Of a DNA stretch of 64,000 bases, positions 19,801 to 26,690 are shown piece by piece (within the stretch, counting starts at the first letter, position 1; each line of letters starts with the position of its first letter). Source of the stretch: Bacteroidota bacterium (lineage in GTDB: Bacteria > Bacteroidota > Bacteroidia > Bacteroidales > F082); contig WOUZ01000001.1 in assembly GCA_009773165.1 (NCBI GenBank), positions 868,001 through 932,000 on the forward strand. Direction: 5' to 3'. The notes beneath the pieces were generated by a model. That model saw only the letters and a list, made by a program, of their open reading frames with translations, was not told the origin of the DNA and ran no database searches. Position numbers and translations under genes: made by a program.

Positions 19801-21466
19801 GGTTAACAATTACGTCTGGACATTTACCACAGGCATTGCTCCTGATTTAACTGCACCAAATGTGATCTCTACTTTCCCGGCCAACCTTGCTACAAACGTT
19901 CCGGTTAATGTTAATCCAACGGCTACTTTCAGTGAGTTGATGGATCCGCTGACGATCAATGCCTCAAGCTTTACCTTAAAACAAGGAGCTAATTCAGTTA
20001 CAGGAAATGTGAGCTATGCTGGTTCAACTGCCACTTTTGTGCCTGCTGCCAGTCTTGCCGGTAACACACTTTATACAGCTACCATCGTCAATACTGTGAA
20101 GGACCTTGCAGGTAATAACATGGTTAACAATTATGTCTGGACATTTACTACAGGTAATGCTCCTGATTTAACTGCACCAAATGTGATCTCCACTTTACCG
20201 GCCAACCTTGCCACAAATGTTGCTGTTAATGTGAATCCAACGGCTACTTTCAGTGAGCTGATGGATCCGCTGACGATCAATGCCTCAAGCTTTACCTTAA
20301 AACAAGGAGCTAATTCAGTTACAGGTAATGTGAGCTATGCTGGTTCAACAGCCACTTTTGTGCCTGCAGCCAGTCTTGCCGGTAACACACTTTATACGGC
20401 TACCATTGTCAATACTGTGAAAGACCTTGCTGGAAACAATATGGTTAACAATTACGTCTGGACATTTACTACGGTTTCTCTTCCAGCACCTACCGTCATT
20501 TCGACTGACCCGGTGAATCTGGGAACGGGTGTACAACTCAATAAGGTTATTACTGCAGATTTCAGTGAGATGATGAATCCATTGACAATTAATGGCGCAT
20601 CCTTTACCTTAAAAATCGGAACTACACCAGTTGATGGACAGGTAAGTTATTCAGGAGTGAAAGCAACTTTCACACCCACTTCAAATCTGTCTTCCGCAAC
20701 TACCTACATTGCAACTATTACAACAGTAGCTGAGAATCTGACAGGTATTCCGTTAGAAAATGATTATGAATGGACCTTCACCACCGTAAATGCTGCAGGA
20801 GCGCCATTTGTTGATCTTAAGTCAGTTGCCCGCTTTGGAATTATAGCCGGTGTTGGCATCAGCAACAATGCAGGGTTTAGTGTAATTAATGATCAGGATG
20901 TTGGAATAAGTCCCGGTGTTCGTTCATCGATAACAGGTTTTCCACCAGCAATTGTTGTCAACGGTGCTATTTATGCTTCGGATGATATTGCACCACCAGG
21001 AGTGGGAGCTATGCTTGCTCAGGCTAAGCTCGACCTTACTGAAGCGTATCTTTTTGCTGAAGGCGCAACAGTACCAGCCCCTGCAACTGTTTCAGGCGAT
21101 CAGGGTGGATTGACTTTGTATCCCGGAATCTATAAATCTACTTCGACACTTTTAATACAGTCGGGCGACCTTACTCTTGATGCTCAGGGTGATGAGAATG
21201 CTGTCTGGATTTTCCAGGTAGCAGCAGGTTTCACAACTGTTGGAGGTGCCGGTGGGAATGTTATTCTCAGCGGAGGAGCACAGGCAAAGAATGTGTTTTG
21301 GCAGACAGGCAGCTCGGCTACTATCGGCGATAACACAAGTTTCAAAGGAAACATTCTTGCCTTGACATCCATCACGATGAACTCAGGAGCAGTTGCACAA
21401 GGCAGGATGCTTTGCAGCAATGGTTCCATTGTTCTGACAAACACAAATATTATTAACAAACCATAA
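16841..21466 (+). CDS. Giant lipoprotein: 12 SbsA-type Ig-like repeats plus C-terminal DUF3494 (ice-binding-like) domain
   Basis: The 1541-residue lipoprotein has a signal ending IVTTNC (Cys23). Residues about 35-1310 contain twelve Ig-like Big_5/SbsA domains of about 107 residues. Each runs from PxVISTxPxNxATNV through ATFSELMDPLTIN and TLYTATI to NNYVWTFTTG. Copies 6-11 are nearly identical. The last 220 residues are a DUF3494 beta-helix (ARFGIIAGVGISNNAG, DQGGLTLYPGIYKS, WIFQVAAG, NVFWQTGSSATIG, SFKGNILAL). DUF3494 includes proven ice-binding proteins, but many members act as adhesins. An extended lipid-anchored stalk carrying a binding head at the tip is the likely form. It is co-transcribed with the OmpA gene 12 bp downstream and preceded by site A. 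Confidence 0.85.
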   Translation: MKKKKLWVALIAIFIVAIVTTNCKKDEYEEITGECPIVVSTSPANLETGVILEKIITVTFNTKMNEATITQAAFTLNASSKKNGEADEIRVEGVLTYNATNNTMSFVPLVKLAPNTTYTGRVLTSVKEIHGNALQTPYTWTFSTGSFVPPTVISTVPRNAAVNVGTNTKVSATFSESMNPLTITASTFTLKHGSTLVNGLVTYAGNTSTFSPSSPLAANTIYTATITTGAQNTVGTAMSSNYVWSFTTGSVPDETPPVVILTVPGNLSTDVMINSRLLATFSEAMDHLSITDASFTLKNGITAVPASVSYTGVVATLRPLTVLTPNTLYTATITTAAKDLAGNQMEQNYIWTFTTGAVPDIVAPTVIVTVPENMATGVAFNARPSAIFSEAMDPLTINHLTFLIKQGTTPIAGVITYSGISAVFTPLSNFAANTVYSATITNEVEDLAGNKMVNNYNWSFTTGSAPDNTPPTVIAVFPLNQALNVTITTSPTASFSELMDPLSINAATFKIKQGSTPIAGSVILIGHVATFTPGSNFAANTVYTATITNNVEDLAGNAMVNDYVWSFTTAPAPDLTAPNVISTLPANLATNVAVNVNPTATFSELMDPLTINASSFTLKQGANSVTGNVSYAGSTATFVPAASLTGNTLYTATIVNTVKDLAGNNMVNNYVWTFTTGMAPDLTTPTVIATIPLNLATNVPLNVNPTATFSELMDPLTINASSFTLKQGANAINGSVSYAGSTATFVPAASLAGNTLYTATIVNTVKDLAGNNMVNNYVWTFTTGIAPDLTAPNVISTLPANLSTNVAVNVNPTATFSELMDPLTINASSFTLKQGANIINGVVTYAGSTATFDPASSLAGNTLYTATIVNTVKDLAGNNMVNNYVWTFTTGIAPDLTAPTVIATVPLNLATNVPVNVNPTATFSELMDPLTINASSFTLKQGANIINGVVTYAGSTATFDPTSSLAGNTLYTATIVNTVKDLAGNNMVNNYVWTFTTGIAPDLTAPNVISTFPANLATNVPVNVNPTATFSELMDPLTINASSFTLKQGANSVTGNVSYAGSTATFVPAASLAGNTLYTATIVNTVKDLAGNNMVNNYVWTFTTGNAPDLTAPNVISTLPANLATNVAVNVNPTATFSELMDPLTINASSFTLKQGANSVTGNVSYAGSTATFVPAASLAGNTLYTATIVNTVKDLAGNNMVNNYVWTFTTVSLPAPTVISTDPVNLGTGVQLNKVITADFSEMMNPLTINGASFTLKIGTTPVDGQVSYSGVKATFTPTSNLSSATTYIATITTVAENLTGIPLENDYEWTFTTVNAAGAPFVDLKSVARFGIIAGVGISNNAGFSVINDQDVGISPGVRSSITGFPPAIVVNGAIYASDDIAPPGVGAMLAQAKLDLTEAYLFAEGATVPAPATVSGDQGGLTLYPGIYKSTSTLLIQSGDLTLDAQGDENAVWIFQVAAGFTTVGGAGGNVILSGGAQAKNVFWQTGSSATIGDNTSFKGNILALTSITMNSGAVAQGRMLCSNGSIVLTNTNIINKP
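18560..20480 (+). repeat. Tandem 321-bp coding repeats in the Ig-like stalk
   Basis: Six consecutive units begin with the same phrase (CCAAATGTGATC or CCAACTGTAATC) at 18573, 18894, 19215, 19536, 19857 and 20178, exactly 321 bp apart. Units 19215 and 19857, and 18894 and 19536, resemble each other more than their direct neighbours do, suggesting duplication or exchange of two-unit blocks. The older units on either side have diverged much further. Confidence 0.85.
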
Positions 21467-21478
21467 TCTTGACATACG

Positions 21479-23515
21479 ATGAAACGTATAATAAATTTAA
21501 ACAAGAGAGCGCACAAGGTGCGTATCTCTTTTACCGGGATGATTGTAAGTGCTGTTTTCAGTATTTTGATTCTTTCAGGTATTGAGCCTCTTCAGGCGCA
21601 GGTAAAACAATTCATCCGGCCATCATGGTGGTTTGGAGGAGCAGCAGGTGCAAACTTCAATTTCCATCAGGGCAGCACCCAGCATTTAAATGCAGATCTG
21701 ACTGCACCTTCAGCATTTCATAATGGAAAGGGAATAGGTTTATATTTTGCGCCAGTCATTGAATACTATAAACCTGAAACCAGGTTAGGCGTCATGGTGC
21801 AATTTGGATACGACGATAAGAAAGGGAAATTTGAGCAGGAAATTACTCCTTGCAATTGCCCTGCTGATCTGTCGACTGAACTTAGTTACCTTACTATTGA
21901 GCCAAGTTTACGCTTTGCCCCATTCAAATCTTCGTTTTATTTGTATGCCGGCCCCCGGGTTGCATTCATCCTTAACAGGCAGTTTATCTACCAACTTGGA
22001 GTGAACCCTCAATTTCCTGAGCAGGAAGCTGAACCGAGAGTCAAAGCTGAATTTAGCGAGATAAAGGATATGTTGGTTTCGATGCAGATCGGTGCAGGTT
22101 TCGATATCCCGTTAACTTCATCAGACCACCGGTCGATGATGATGCTATCCCCCTTTGTTTCATTTCATCCGTATTTCGGACAGATACCCCGAACAATTGA
22201 AAGCTGGAATGTTACCAGCGTGCGGGCTGGAGCAGTGTTGAAAATCGGCCGTGGGAAGAAGAACCCTGACTATGTAATGCAAACACTGGAACCCATTGAT
22301 TTTGTGGATCCTATTGTAGTATTTACAATAGATTCACCTGAAAACATTGCTACAAATCGCAAAATACGCGAAACATTTCCACTTCGTAATTACATCTTCT
22401 TCGATCTTGGATCAAACGCTATCCCTGAGAGATATGTCCTGCTAAACAAGGATGAGGTGAAAGATTTCAAGGAAGATCAGTTGGAAGGCATTATGCCCAA
22501 AACGCTTTCAAGATGGTCGGATCGCGAGATGGCTATTTATTACAACATCCTCAATATCCTTGGTGACCGCATGGTAAAAAACCCTTCATCAACCATTAAA
22601 CTTGTTGGTTCTTCAGAAAAAGGCCCGGAAGATGGGAAATTAATGGCCAATGCAGTGAAAGATTATCTTGTTGATATTTATGGAATTAACTCCTCACGAA
22701 TTGCAGTTGATGGTCGTGACAAACCAAAAATTCCTTCAGAAAAAGAAGGAGGCACTAAGGAACTCGAACTTTTACGTGAAGGTGACAGGCGAGTATCCGT
22801 TGAAAGTACTACACCAGCCATGCTCATGGAATTCCGCACAGGCCCCGATGCACCGCTAAGACCGGTAGAAATTGTTGGATTGCAGGAAGCTCCTGCTGAA
22901 AGTTATGTTACTTTTTCTGTTGATGGCGCCAATAAAGCATTTTCCTCATGGAATCTTGAACTGGAAGATGAAAATAACAATGTAAAACGCTTTGGACCTT
23001 ACAAACAAGAAACGGTGAGCATCCCTGGAAAACAGATCCTTGGAGAAAAATCAAGCGGCAATTATAAAGCCACAATGATTGGCCAAACGAAGAGCGGTAA
23101 GACAGTGAAGAAAATCCTTCCTGTGCATATGGCGCTCTGGACACCAGCCGAAAATGAAGAAGGCATGAGATACAGCGTACTTTATGAGTTCGATGATTCA
23201 AAAACCATTGATATTTATGAAAAGTACCTCACTGAAATTGTTGCCCCAAAAATCCCCAAAAACGGAAAGGTAATCATTCAAGGCTATACGGATATAATTG
23301 GAAACGAGGACTATAATCTTCAACTATCCATAGCCCGTGCCAACGATGTGAAATCAATTCTGGAAAAGGCACTGGCAAAAGTTGGTCGTAAAGATGTTAA
23401 GTTTGTAGTTCGTGGCTCTGGCGAAAACGAAGCTTTGTCGCCTTTTAACAACAAACTGCCCGAGGAGCGTTTTTATAACCGTTCGGTTATAATTGATATC
23501 ATTCCTGGTAAATAG
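21479..23515 (+). CDS. OmpA-family outer-membrane protein with N-terminal barrel
   Basis: The 678-residue protein has an N-terminal signal (hydrophobic stretch ending LQAQ near 40). A barrel-like region (about 45-260) contains WWFGGAAGANFNF, YLTIEPSLRF and SSFYLYAGPRVAF. A middle periplasmic part of two OmpA-related folds includes a degenerate one near 370-450 with KLVGSSEKGPEDGKLMANAV. The C-terminal OmpA peptidoglycan-binding domain (about 570-678) has IIQGYTDIIGNEDYNLQLSIARA and YNRSVIIDI. It begins 12 bp after the DUF3494 gene, so site A drives both. It probably links the outer membrane to the wall and may support display of the Ig stalk. Confidence 0.8.
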   Translation: MKRIINLNKRAHKVRISFTGMIVSAVFSILILSGIEPLQAQVKQFIRPSWWFGGAAGANFNFHQGSTQHLNADLTAPSAFHNGKGIGLYFAPVIEYYKPETRLGVMVQFGYDDKKGKFEQEITPCNCPADLSTELSYLTIEPSLRFAPFKSSFYLYAGPRVAFILNRQFIYQLGVNPQFPEQEAEPRVKAEFSEIKDMLVSMQIGAGFDIPLTSSDHRSMMMLSPFVSFHPYFGQIPRTIESWNVTSVRAGAVLKIGRGKKNPDYVMQTLEPIDFVDPIVVFTIDSPENIATNRKIRETFPLRNYIFFDLGSNAIPERYVLLNKDEVKDFKEDQLEGIMPKTLSRWSDREMAIYYNILNILGDRMVKNPSSTIKLVGSSEKGPEDGKLMANAVKDYLVDIYGINSSRIAVDGRDKPKIPSEKEGGTKELELLREGDRRVSVESTTPAMLMEFRTGPDAPLRPVEIVGLQEAPAESYVTFSVDGANKAFSSWNLELEDENNNVKRFGPYKQETVSIPGKQILGEKSSGNYKATMIGQTKSGKTVKKILPVHMALWTPAENEEGMRYSVLYEFDDSKTIDIYEKYLTEIVAPKIPKNGKVIIQGYTDIIGNEDYNLQLSIARANDVKSILEKALAKVGRKDVKFVVRGSGENEALSPFNNKLPEERFYNRSVIIDIIPGK

Positions 23516-23526
23516 ACCTTTAAAGC

Positions 23527-23553
23527 GTGATTAGATGAAGTTTAGCTAATCAC
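23527..23553 (+). terminator. Minor hairpin after the OmpA gene
   Basis: An 8-bp stem, GTGATTAG and CTAATCAC with an 11-nt loop, lies just after the stop codon and upstream of the stronger terminator at 23564. Confidence 0.4.
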
Positions 23554-23563
23554 TGTATTACAA

Positions 23564-23604
23564 AAAACCATCTCAGATACCATTTTCTGAGATGGTTTTT
23601 CTTT
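23564..23604 (+). terminator. Rho-independent terminator of the DUF3494-OmpA operon
   Basis: A 14-bp stem built on AAAACCATCTCAGA and its complement around an 8-nt loop, followed by TTTTTCTTT. It separates the OmpA operon from the site F promoter about 75 bp later. Confidence 0.9.
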
Positions 23605-23679
23605 AAATTAAACCCTTCAAAAAATCAGTAATTTCTAGATCAGGCCGAAAGAAGGATGCAATCATCCGGCATCAAAATG

Positions 23680-23744
23680 TGTGATATATGTAACATAATC
23701 CCGATGTTATGTAATGTATTTATCCCTTTTTAGAGTCAATTTTG
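23680..23744 (+). promoter_or_regulatory. Regulon site F: promoter of the small membrane-stress operon
   Basis: TGTGATATATGTAAC, a second TATGTAATG whose GTAA is 21 bp after the first, and TTTG 30 bp after that (CAATTTTG). TTTG ends 42 nt before the ATG at 23787. Both half-sites are intact GTAA. Confidence 0.75.
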
Positions 23745-23786
23745 TATCATAATTAATTGATTTAAAAACGCTTAAATTCATACATC

Positions 23787-23942
23787 ATGAGCAATCTCTT
23801 ATACGTCATCGCAATCCTTCTAATTATTGGATGGGCGCTGGGCTTTTTTGCCTACAGTGCCGGAGGAATCATTCATATTCTACTCGTTCTCGCCATAGTT
23901 GCCATTTTGCTTAGGTTGATAGGCGGCAGGAAAATCTTTTAA
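23787..23942 (+). CDS. lmo0937-family (DUF5670-like) small membrane protein
   Basis: A 51-residue protein starting MSNLLYVIAILLIIGWALGF. It has two membrane spans: LYVIAILLIIGWALGFFAY and GGIIHILLVLAIVAILLRLI. This layout, with the central GWALGFF and GGxIHxLLVLAIxAILLRLI, is the hallmark of the lmo0937 family, which is commonly found with general-stress genes in Bacteroidota and Firmicutes. Its biochemical function is unknown. It is the first gene after site F and is followed 23 bp later by a YtxH protein, so it leads a stress operon. It is below the length at which gene finders usually report and is easily missed. Confidence 0.8.
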   Translation: MSNLLYVIAILLIIGWALGFFAYSAGGIIHILLVLAIVAILLRLIGGRKIF

Positions 23943-23965
23943 AAAAATCAAATAAAAACGAAGCA

Positions 23966-24253
23966 ATGAAAAATTTAAAAATTACAGGAAAAATTATTGG
24001 TGCAACAATGGCCGGAGCATTAGCTGGTGCTGTACTTGGGGTGTTGTTTGCTCCTGCCAAAGGAAGTAAAACCCGTAGCAAAATCTCCAATGGTGCTAAT
24101 GAAATGGTCAGCGACTTAAAGAAAAAAGTCCGTAATGAAGTTAAAGCCCTCAGGAAAAAAGCCAAAGAAATGAAAGGTGTTACCGATCACAAAATGGATG
24201 AGGTAATCGATTCTGTCATCAAAAAGGCAGAAACATTAAAAGATCATAGTTAG
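23966..24253 (+). CDS. YtxH-like general-stress protein
   Basis: The 95-residue protein has a short N-terminal glycine-rich membrane segment (IIGATMAGALAGAVLGVLFAPAKGSKTR), the signature of the YtxH domain. It is followed by a long Lys-rich amphipathic helix. The family was first described as general-stress genes in Bacillus. The protein is likely anchored in the inner membrane with its helix in the cytoplasm or periplasm. It is the second gene of the site F operon. A shorter paralogue is at 31645. Confidence 0.8.
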   Translation: MKNLKITGKIIGATMAGALAGAVLGVLFAPAKGSKTRSKISNGANEMVSDLKKKVRNEVKALRKKAKEMKGVTDHKMDEVIDSVIKKAETLKDHS

Positions 24254-24375
24254 ATTGATACTATCGCTGGCCATACTCGTGACATTTGTCATGAGTAAGG
24301 CTGCCGGTAATCGTATTGCTTATTAAAATCTACAACCAAAAACACGCTTAAACTTCATCAGACAATAAAAAACCA

Positions 24376-24720
24376 ATGGTGCAAATTGAGAAAATAGAAG
24401 AGCTTACCGGGGGATTGAAGAAATACCTCGACACCAACATTCAGTTGGTAAAGCAGGAAATGACAGCCGCATCTTCGGTCATAATTTCGTATCTGTTCAG
24501 TTCTTTGCTTATTGGATTGGCTGCGTTGTTTTTTCTTTTCTTCATAAGCCTCACGACAGGTTTTTACTTATCAGCGCTATTGGATAGTACCATTTATGGC
24601 TTTGCGATTGTTGCAGGATTTTATTTTCTGATCGGTCTTTTGTTGTTTCTGGTCAGAAAAAGCTTGTTAATGAAACCTATACGCGAAAAAATCATTCAAA
24701 ATATTTTCGAAAAGAAATGA
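24376..24720 (+). CDS. Phage-holin-superfamily (Holin-X-like) membrane protein
   Basis: The 114-residue protein has an N-terminal amphipathic helix (EELTGGLKKYLDTNIQLVKQEM), two membrane segments (about 37-65 and 73-95) and a basic C-terminal tail. This matches the Phage_holin_3_6 / Actinobacterial Holin-X family, which despite the name is a chromosomal stress-associated membrane protein and not evidence of a prophage. It lies 122 bp after the YtxH gene and overlaps the next gene by 4 bp (ATGA), so the pair is translationally coupled. Confidence 0.75.
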   Translation: MVQIEKIEELTGGLKKYLDTNIQLVKQEMTAASSVIISYLFSSLLIGLAALFFLFFISLTTGFYLSALLDSTIYGFAIVAGFYFLIGLLLFLVRKSLLMKPIREKIIQNIFEKK

Positions 24721-25136
24721 TATCATCAACCACAACAGTCACGATTTTATCCTATGGTGAAATCACCGGTTATGCTAGCCTGCAACAAAGTATCCGGCAG
24801 TTGAAACAACAAAAACTGGAGCAGGAGGCTATACTCAGCGTGCACTTTGCTGATTTGATTCATTCGATGAATCCTGTTGAGATAGCAAAGGGTTCGCTGC
24901 ACGATTTGGTTTCAGATAAAGAAGTTCAGTATGACCTTGTGAAACTTGGACTTAACCTGAGTGCAGAGTTCATTACAGCCCGCCTATTTAGCAGGATTCG
25001 CAGTGTTCCGGCTTTTCTCGGTGTGAAGATGGTTGAAAAAATTGCAGCATTTTTTCTGAAAGATAAATTCTCAAAAAATAATGAAGCCACCCTGATTATG
25101 GAATCAGAAACCATCAATGAAAAAAGAAGGCGCTAA
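24717..25136 (+). CDS. Uncharacterised protein coupled to the holin-like gene
   Basis: The 139-residue protein has a helical N-terminal half containing SLQQSIRQLKQQKLEQEA and a basic C-terminus. There is no signal peptide and only a weak hydrophobic stretch (about 95-115, FLGVKMVEKIAAFFL). The start ATG lies in the ATGA overlap with the upstream gene. The central pattern (LHDLVSDKEVQYDLVKLGLNLSAEFI) recalls small proteins that accompany YtxH and holin-X genes in Bacteroidota. I know no function. It ends the site F operon; no clear terminator follows. Confidence 0.65.
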   Translation: MISSTTTVTILSYGEITGYASLQQSIRQLKQQKLEQEAILSVHFADLIHSMNPVEIAKGSLHDLVSDKEVQYDLVKLGLNLSAEFITARLFSRIRSVPAFLGVKMVEKIAAFFLKDKFSKNNEATLIMESETINEKRRR

Positions 25137-25266
25137 CGAAGCCAAAGCTTTAAATCAGAAATGTTTAAAAAGAACGAATGCATGTGTTATACTTTTTTTG
25201 CACCGACTTTATAACCCTTTGTAAAACAAATAATTCAAAATATACATCAAAAAAGAATCTTTAAAA

Positions 25267-25767
25267 ATGAAAAAATTACTACTACTAATTTCACTGGCCC
25301 TGATTACTGGCTTTGCATTCAGTCAGAGTCCGTTACCAGTTGGAAAATCACAGCTTAATGTTGGCATTGGACTATCAGGGTGGGGTGTGCCTTTTTACCT
25401 TGGATTTGATTACAGCGCACATAAAGATATAACCGTAGGCGGCGAGCTCTCGTACCGTGGTTACAACGAAAACTGGGGTAACGATCGGTACCACCACAAC
25501 ATCATTGGCTTGTCGGCTAATGCCAACTACCATTTTAACACCGTTTTACAGATTCCACGTCAGTGGGATTTTTATGGAGGATTGAATTTGGGATTTTATA
25601 TCTGGAATTCACCCCAGGCCTATAGCGGCGATAATACCACAAGGGTAGGACTTGGAGGTCAGTTAGGTGGAAGATATTACTTTAATGACCGTGTTGGTAT
25701 CAATCTTGAGTTTGGTGGAGGAAATGCCTTTTCAGGGGGAAAACTTGGACTCACATTTAAGTTATAG
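25267..25767 (+). CDS. Small outer-membrane beta-barrel protein
   Basis: The 166-residue protein has a signal peptide ending GFAFSQ. About eight amphipathic strands follow, with tight glycine-rich turns (LNVGIGLSGWGVPFYLGFDY, ITVGGELSYRGY, WDFYGGLNLGFYIW, VGLGGQLGGRYYF, LGLTFKL), like the OmpW/OmpA-type 8-stranded barrel. It contains no periplasmic domain. The region upstream has GTAA-like repeats 21 bp apart, but the distance to TTTG is 4 bp too long for the shared regulon element, so its regulation is uncertain. Confidence 0.7.
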   Translation: MKKLLLLISLALITGFAFSQSPLPVGKSQLNVGIGLSGWGVPFYLGFDYSAHKDITVGGELSYRGYNENWGNDRYHHNIIGLSANANYHFNTVLQIPRQWDFYGGLNLGFYIWNSPQAYSGDNTTRVGLGGQLGGRYYFNDRVGINLEFGGGNAFSGGKLGLTFKL

Positions 25768-26104
25768 AACAACCTCTTCTCTGACAAGAAGAAAATGATC
25801 TGAGAAAAATGAAAAAATTAATTCATTCGATTTCAATTCTTTATATGAATAGCTAATATCTTATGATTTAATGAAATGAATAATACCCAGCTTTTACCAA
25901 TAAAACAGAAAAGAGCAAAAGGCAGATGGCATCCAGAAAACAATCAGGAAGTCACCTGCCATTCTACCGTTCATACTGTTCGCAGGATGTCAGTAATAAG
26001 GAATAATGTAGTGATTTAGCCATTTAAATATAGAATCGAACTATTGTTAAAGGATTTGACCAGATGCCTCGCAAAGGTTTCCCCAGGTAACAATTCGAAA
26101 AAGC
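25768..26104 (+). other. Intergenic region before AraC-type gene 1
   Basis: About 340 bp with no reading frame of note. I checked for the tandem GTAA element in front of the AraC-type gene and did not find it in the right geometry. No hairpin with a T-tract is present. Confidence 0.55.
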
Positions 26105-26665
26105 ATGAAACTTTACATTAAATATATGGTCAGTCTTCGCTGTAAAATGGTAGTGAAGGAAGAACTCAAAAAAATGGGATTGCATTTCATTATTGTTGAT
26201 CTTGGCGAGATTGAAATCATGGAGGATTTATCTTTGGAAGAACGTGATCAACTTAAAAAGGCACTGCTTGTTTCAGGCCTCGAACTTATGGACGACAAGA
26301 AAGCTGTACTGATCGACAAGATAAAAAATGTAATCATTGAAATGATCCATTATGCGGGTGAATTACCCAAAATAAATTACTCCGAATATATTAGCAAGAA
26401 ACTCAATTACGATTATACCTATCTTGCAAATATTTTTTCGGAAATGAAAGGTATTACAATTCAGCAGTTTATTATTGTCCATAAAGTTGAGAGAGTAAAG
26501 GAGCTACTTATGTTTGAGGAATACAATCTCACCGAAATATCTTATATCATGCAATACAGTAGTGTTGCCCATTTATCCAATCAGTTTAAAAAAGTAACCG
26601 GTATGACACCATCAACGTACAAAAAATTAAAAACAAAAAACCGATTACAAATTGAAGGAATCTAG
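26105..26665 (+). CDS. AraC-type transcription regulator with short N-terminal Cys-containing domain (paralogue 1)
   Basis: The 186-residue protein has a C-terminal AraC HTH (about 85-178) with two helix-turn-helix units: NYDYTYLANIFSEMKGITIQQF and NLTEISYIMQYSSVAHLSNQFKKVTG, followed by MTPSTYKK. The N-terminal 65 residues are not the usual AraC cupin. They look like a small ferredoxin-like fold (MKLYIKYMVSLRCKMVVKEEL...VDLGEIEI) with a single Cys13 that also occurs in the paralogue at 29276. Together with that paralogue it is the best candidate for the protein that binds the 21-bp tandem half-sites in this region. It precedes a hybrid kinase by a few base pairs, so one operon is likely. What the N-domain senses is unknown. 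Confidence 0.85.
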   Translation: MKLYIKYMVSLRCKMVVKEELKKMGLHFIIVDLGEIEIMEDLSLEERDQLKKALLVSGLELMDDKKAVLIDKIKNVIIEMIHYAGELPKINYSEYISKKLNYDYTYLANIFSEMKGITIQQFIIVHKVERVKELLMFEEYNLTEISYIMQYSSVAHLSNQFKKVTGMTPSTYKKLKTKNRLQIEGI

Positions 26666-26690
26666 AGCCAATAAATTAGGCGCCACAAAG

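Noticed and set aside
18560-20480. CRISPR-like or satellite array suggested by strict periodicity
   Set aside because: The 321-bp period is a multiple of three, the frame stays open and the units encode Ig-like domains.
20800-21466. DUF3494 domain as proof of ice binding and a cold habitat
   Set aside because: Many members are adhesins, and the sequence alone does not show an ice-binding face.
24376-24720. Holin gene as a sign of a prophage
   Set aside because: The family is widely chromosomal and stress-linked, and no phage structural or lysis gene is nearby.
25140-25230. A ninth copy of the tandem element before the small barrel gene at 25267
   Set aside because: ATGT-like repeats are 21 bp apart, but the half-sites are poor and the TTTG is 4 bp out of register with no TGTGA in place.
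25981-26100. Autoregulatory copy of the element before AraC-type gene 1
   Set aside because: GTAA occurs, but no second half-site 21 bp away with TTTG 30 bp beyond.
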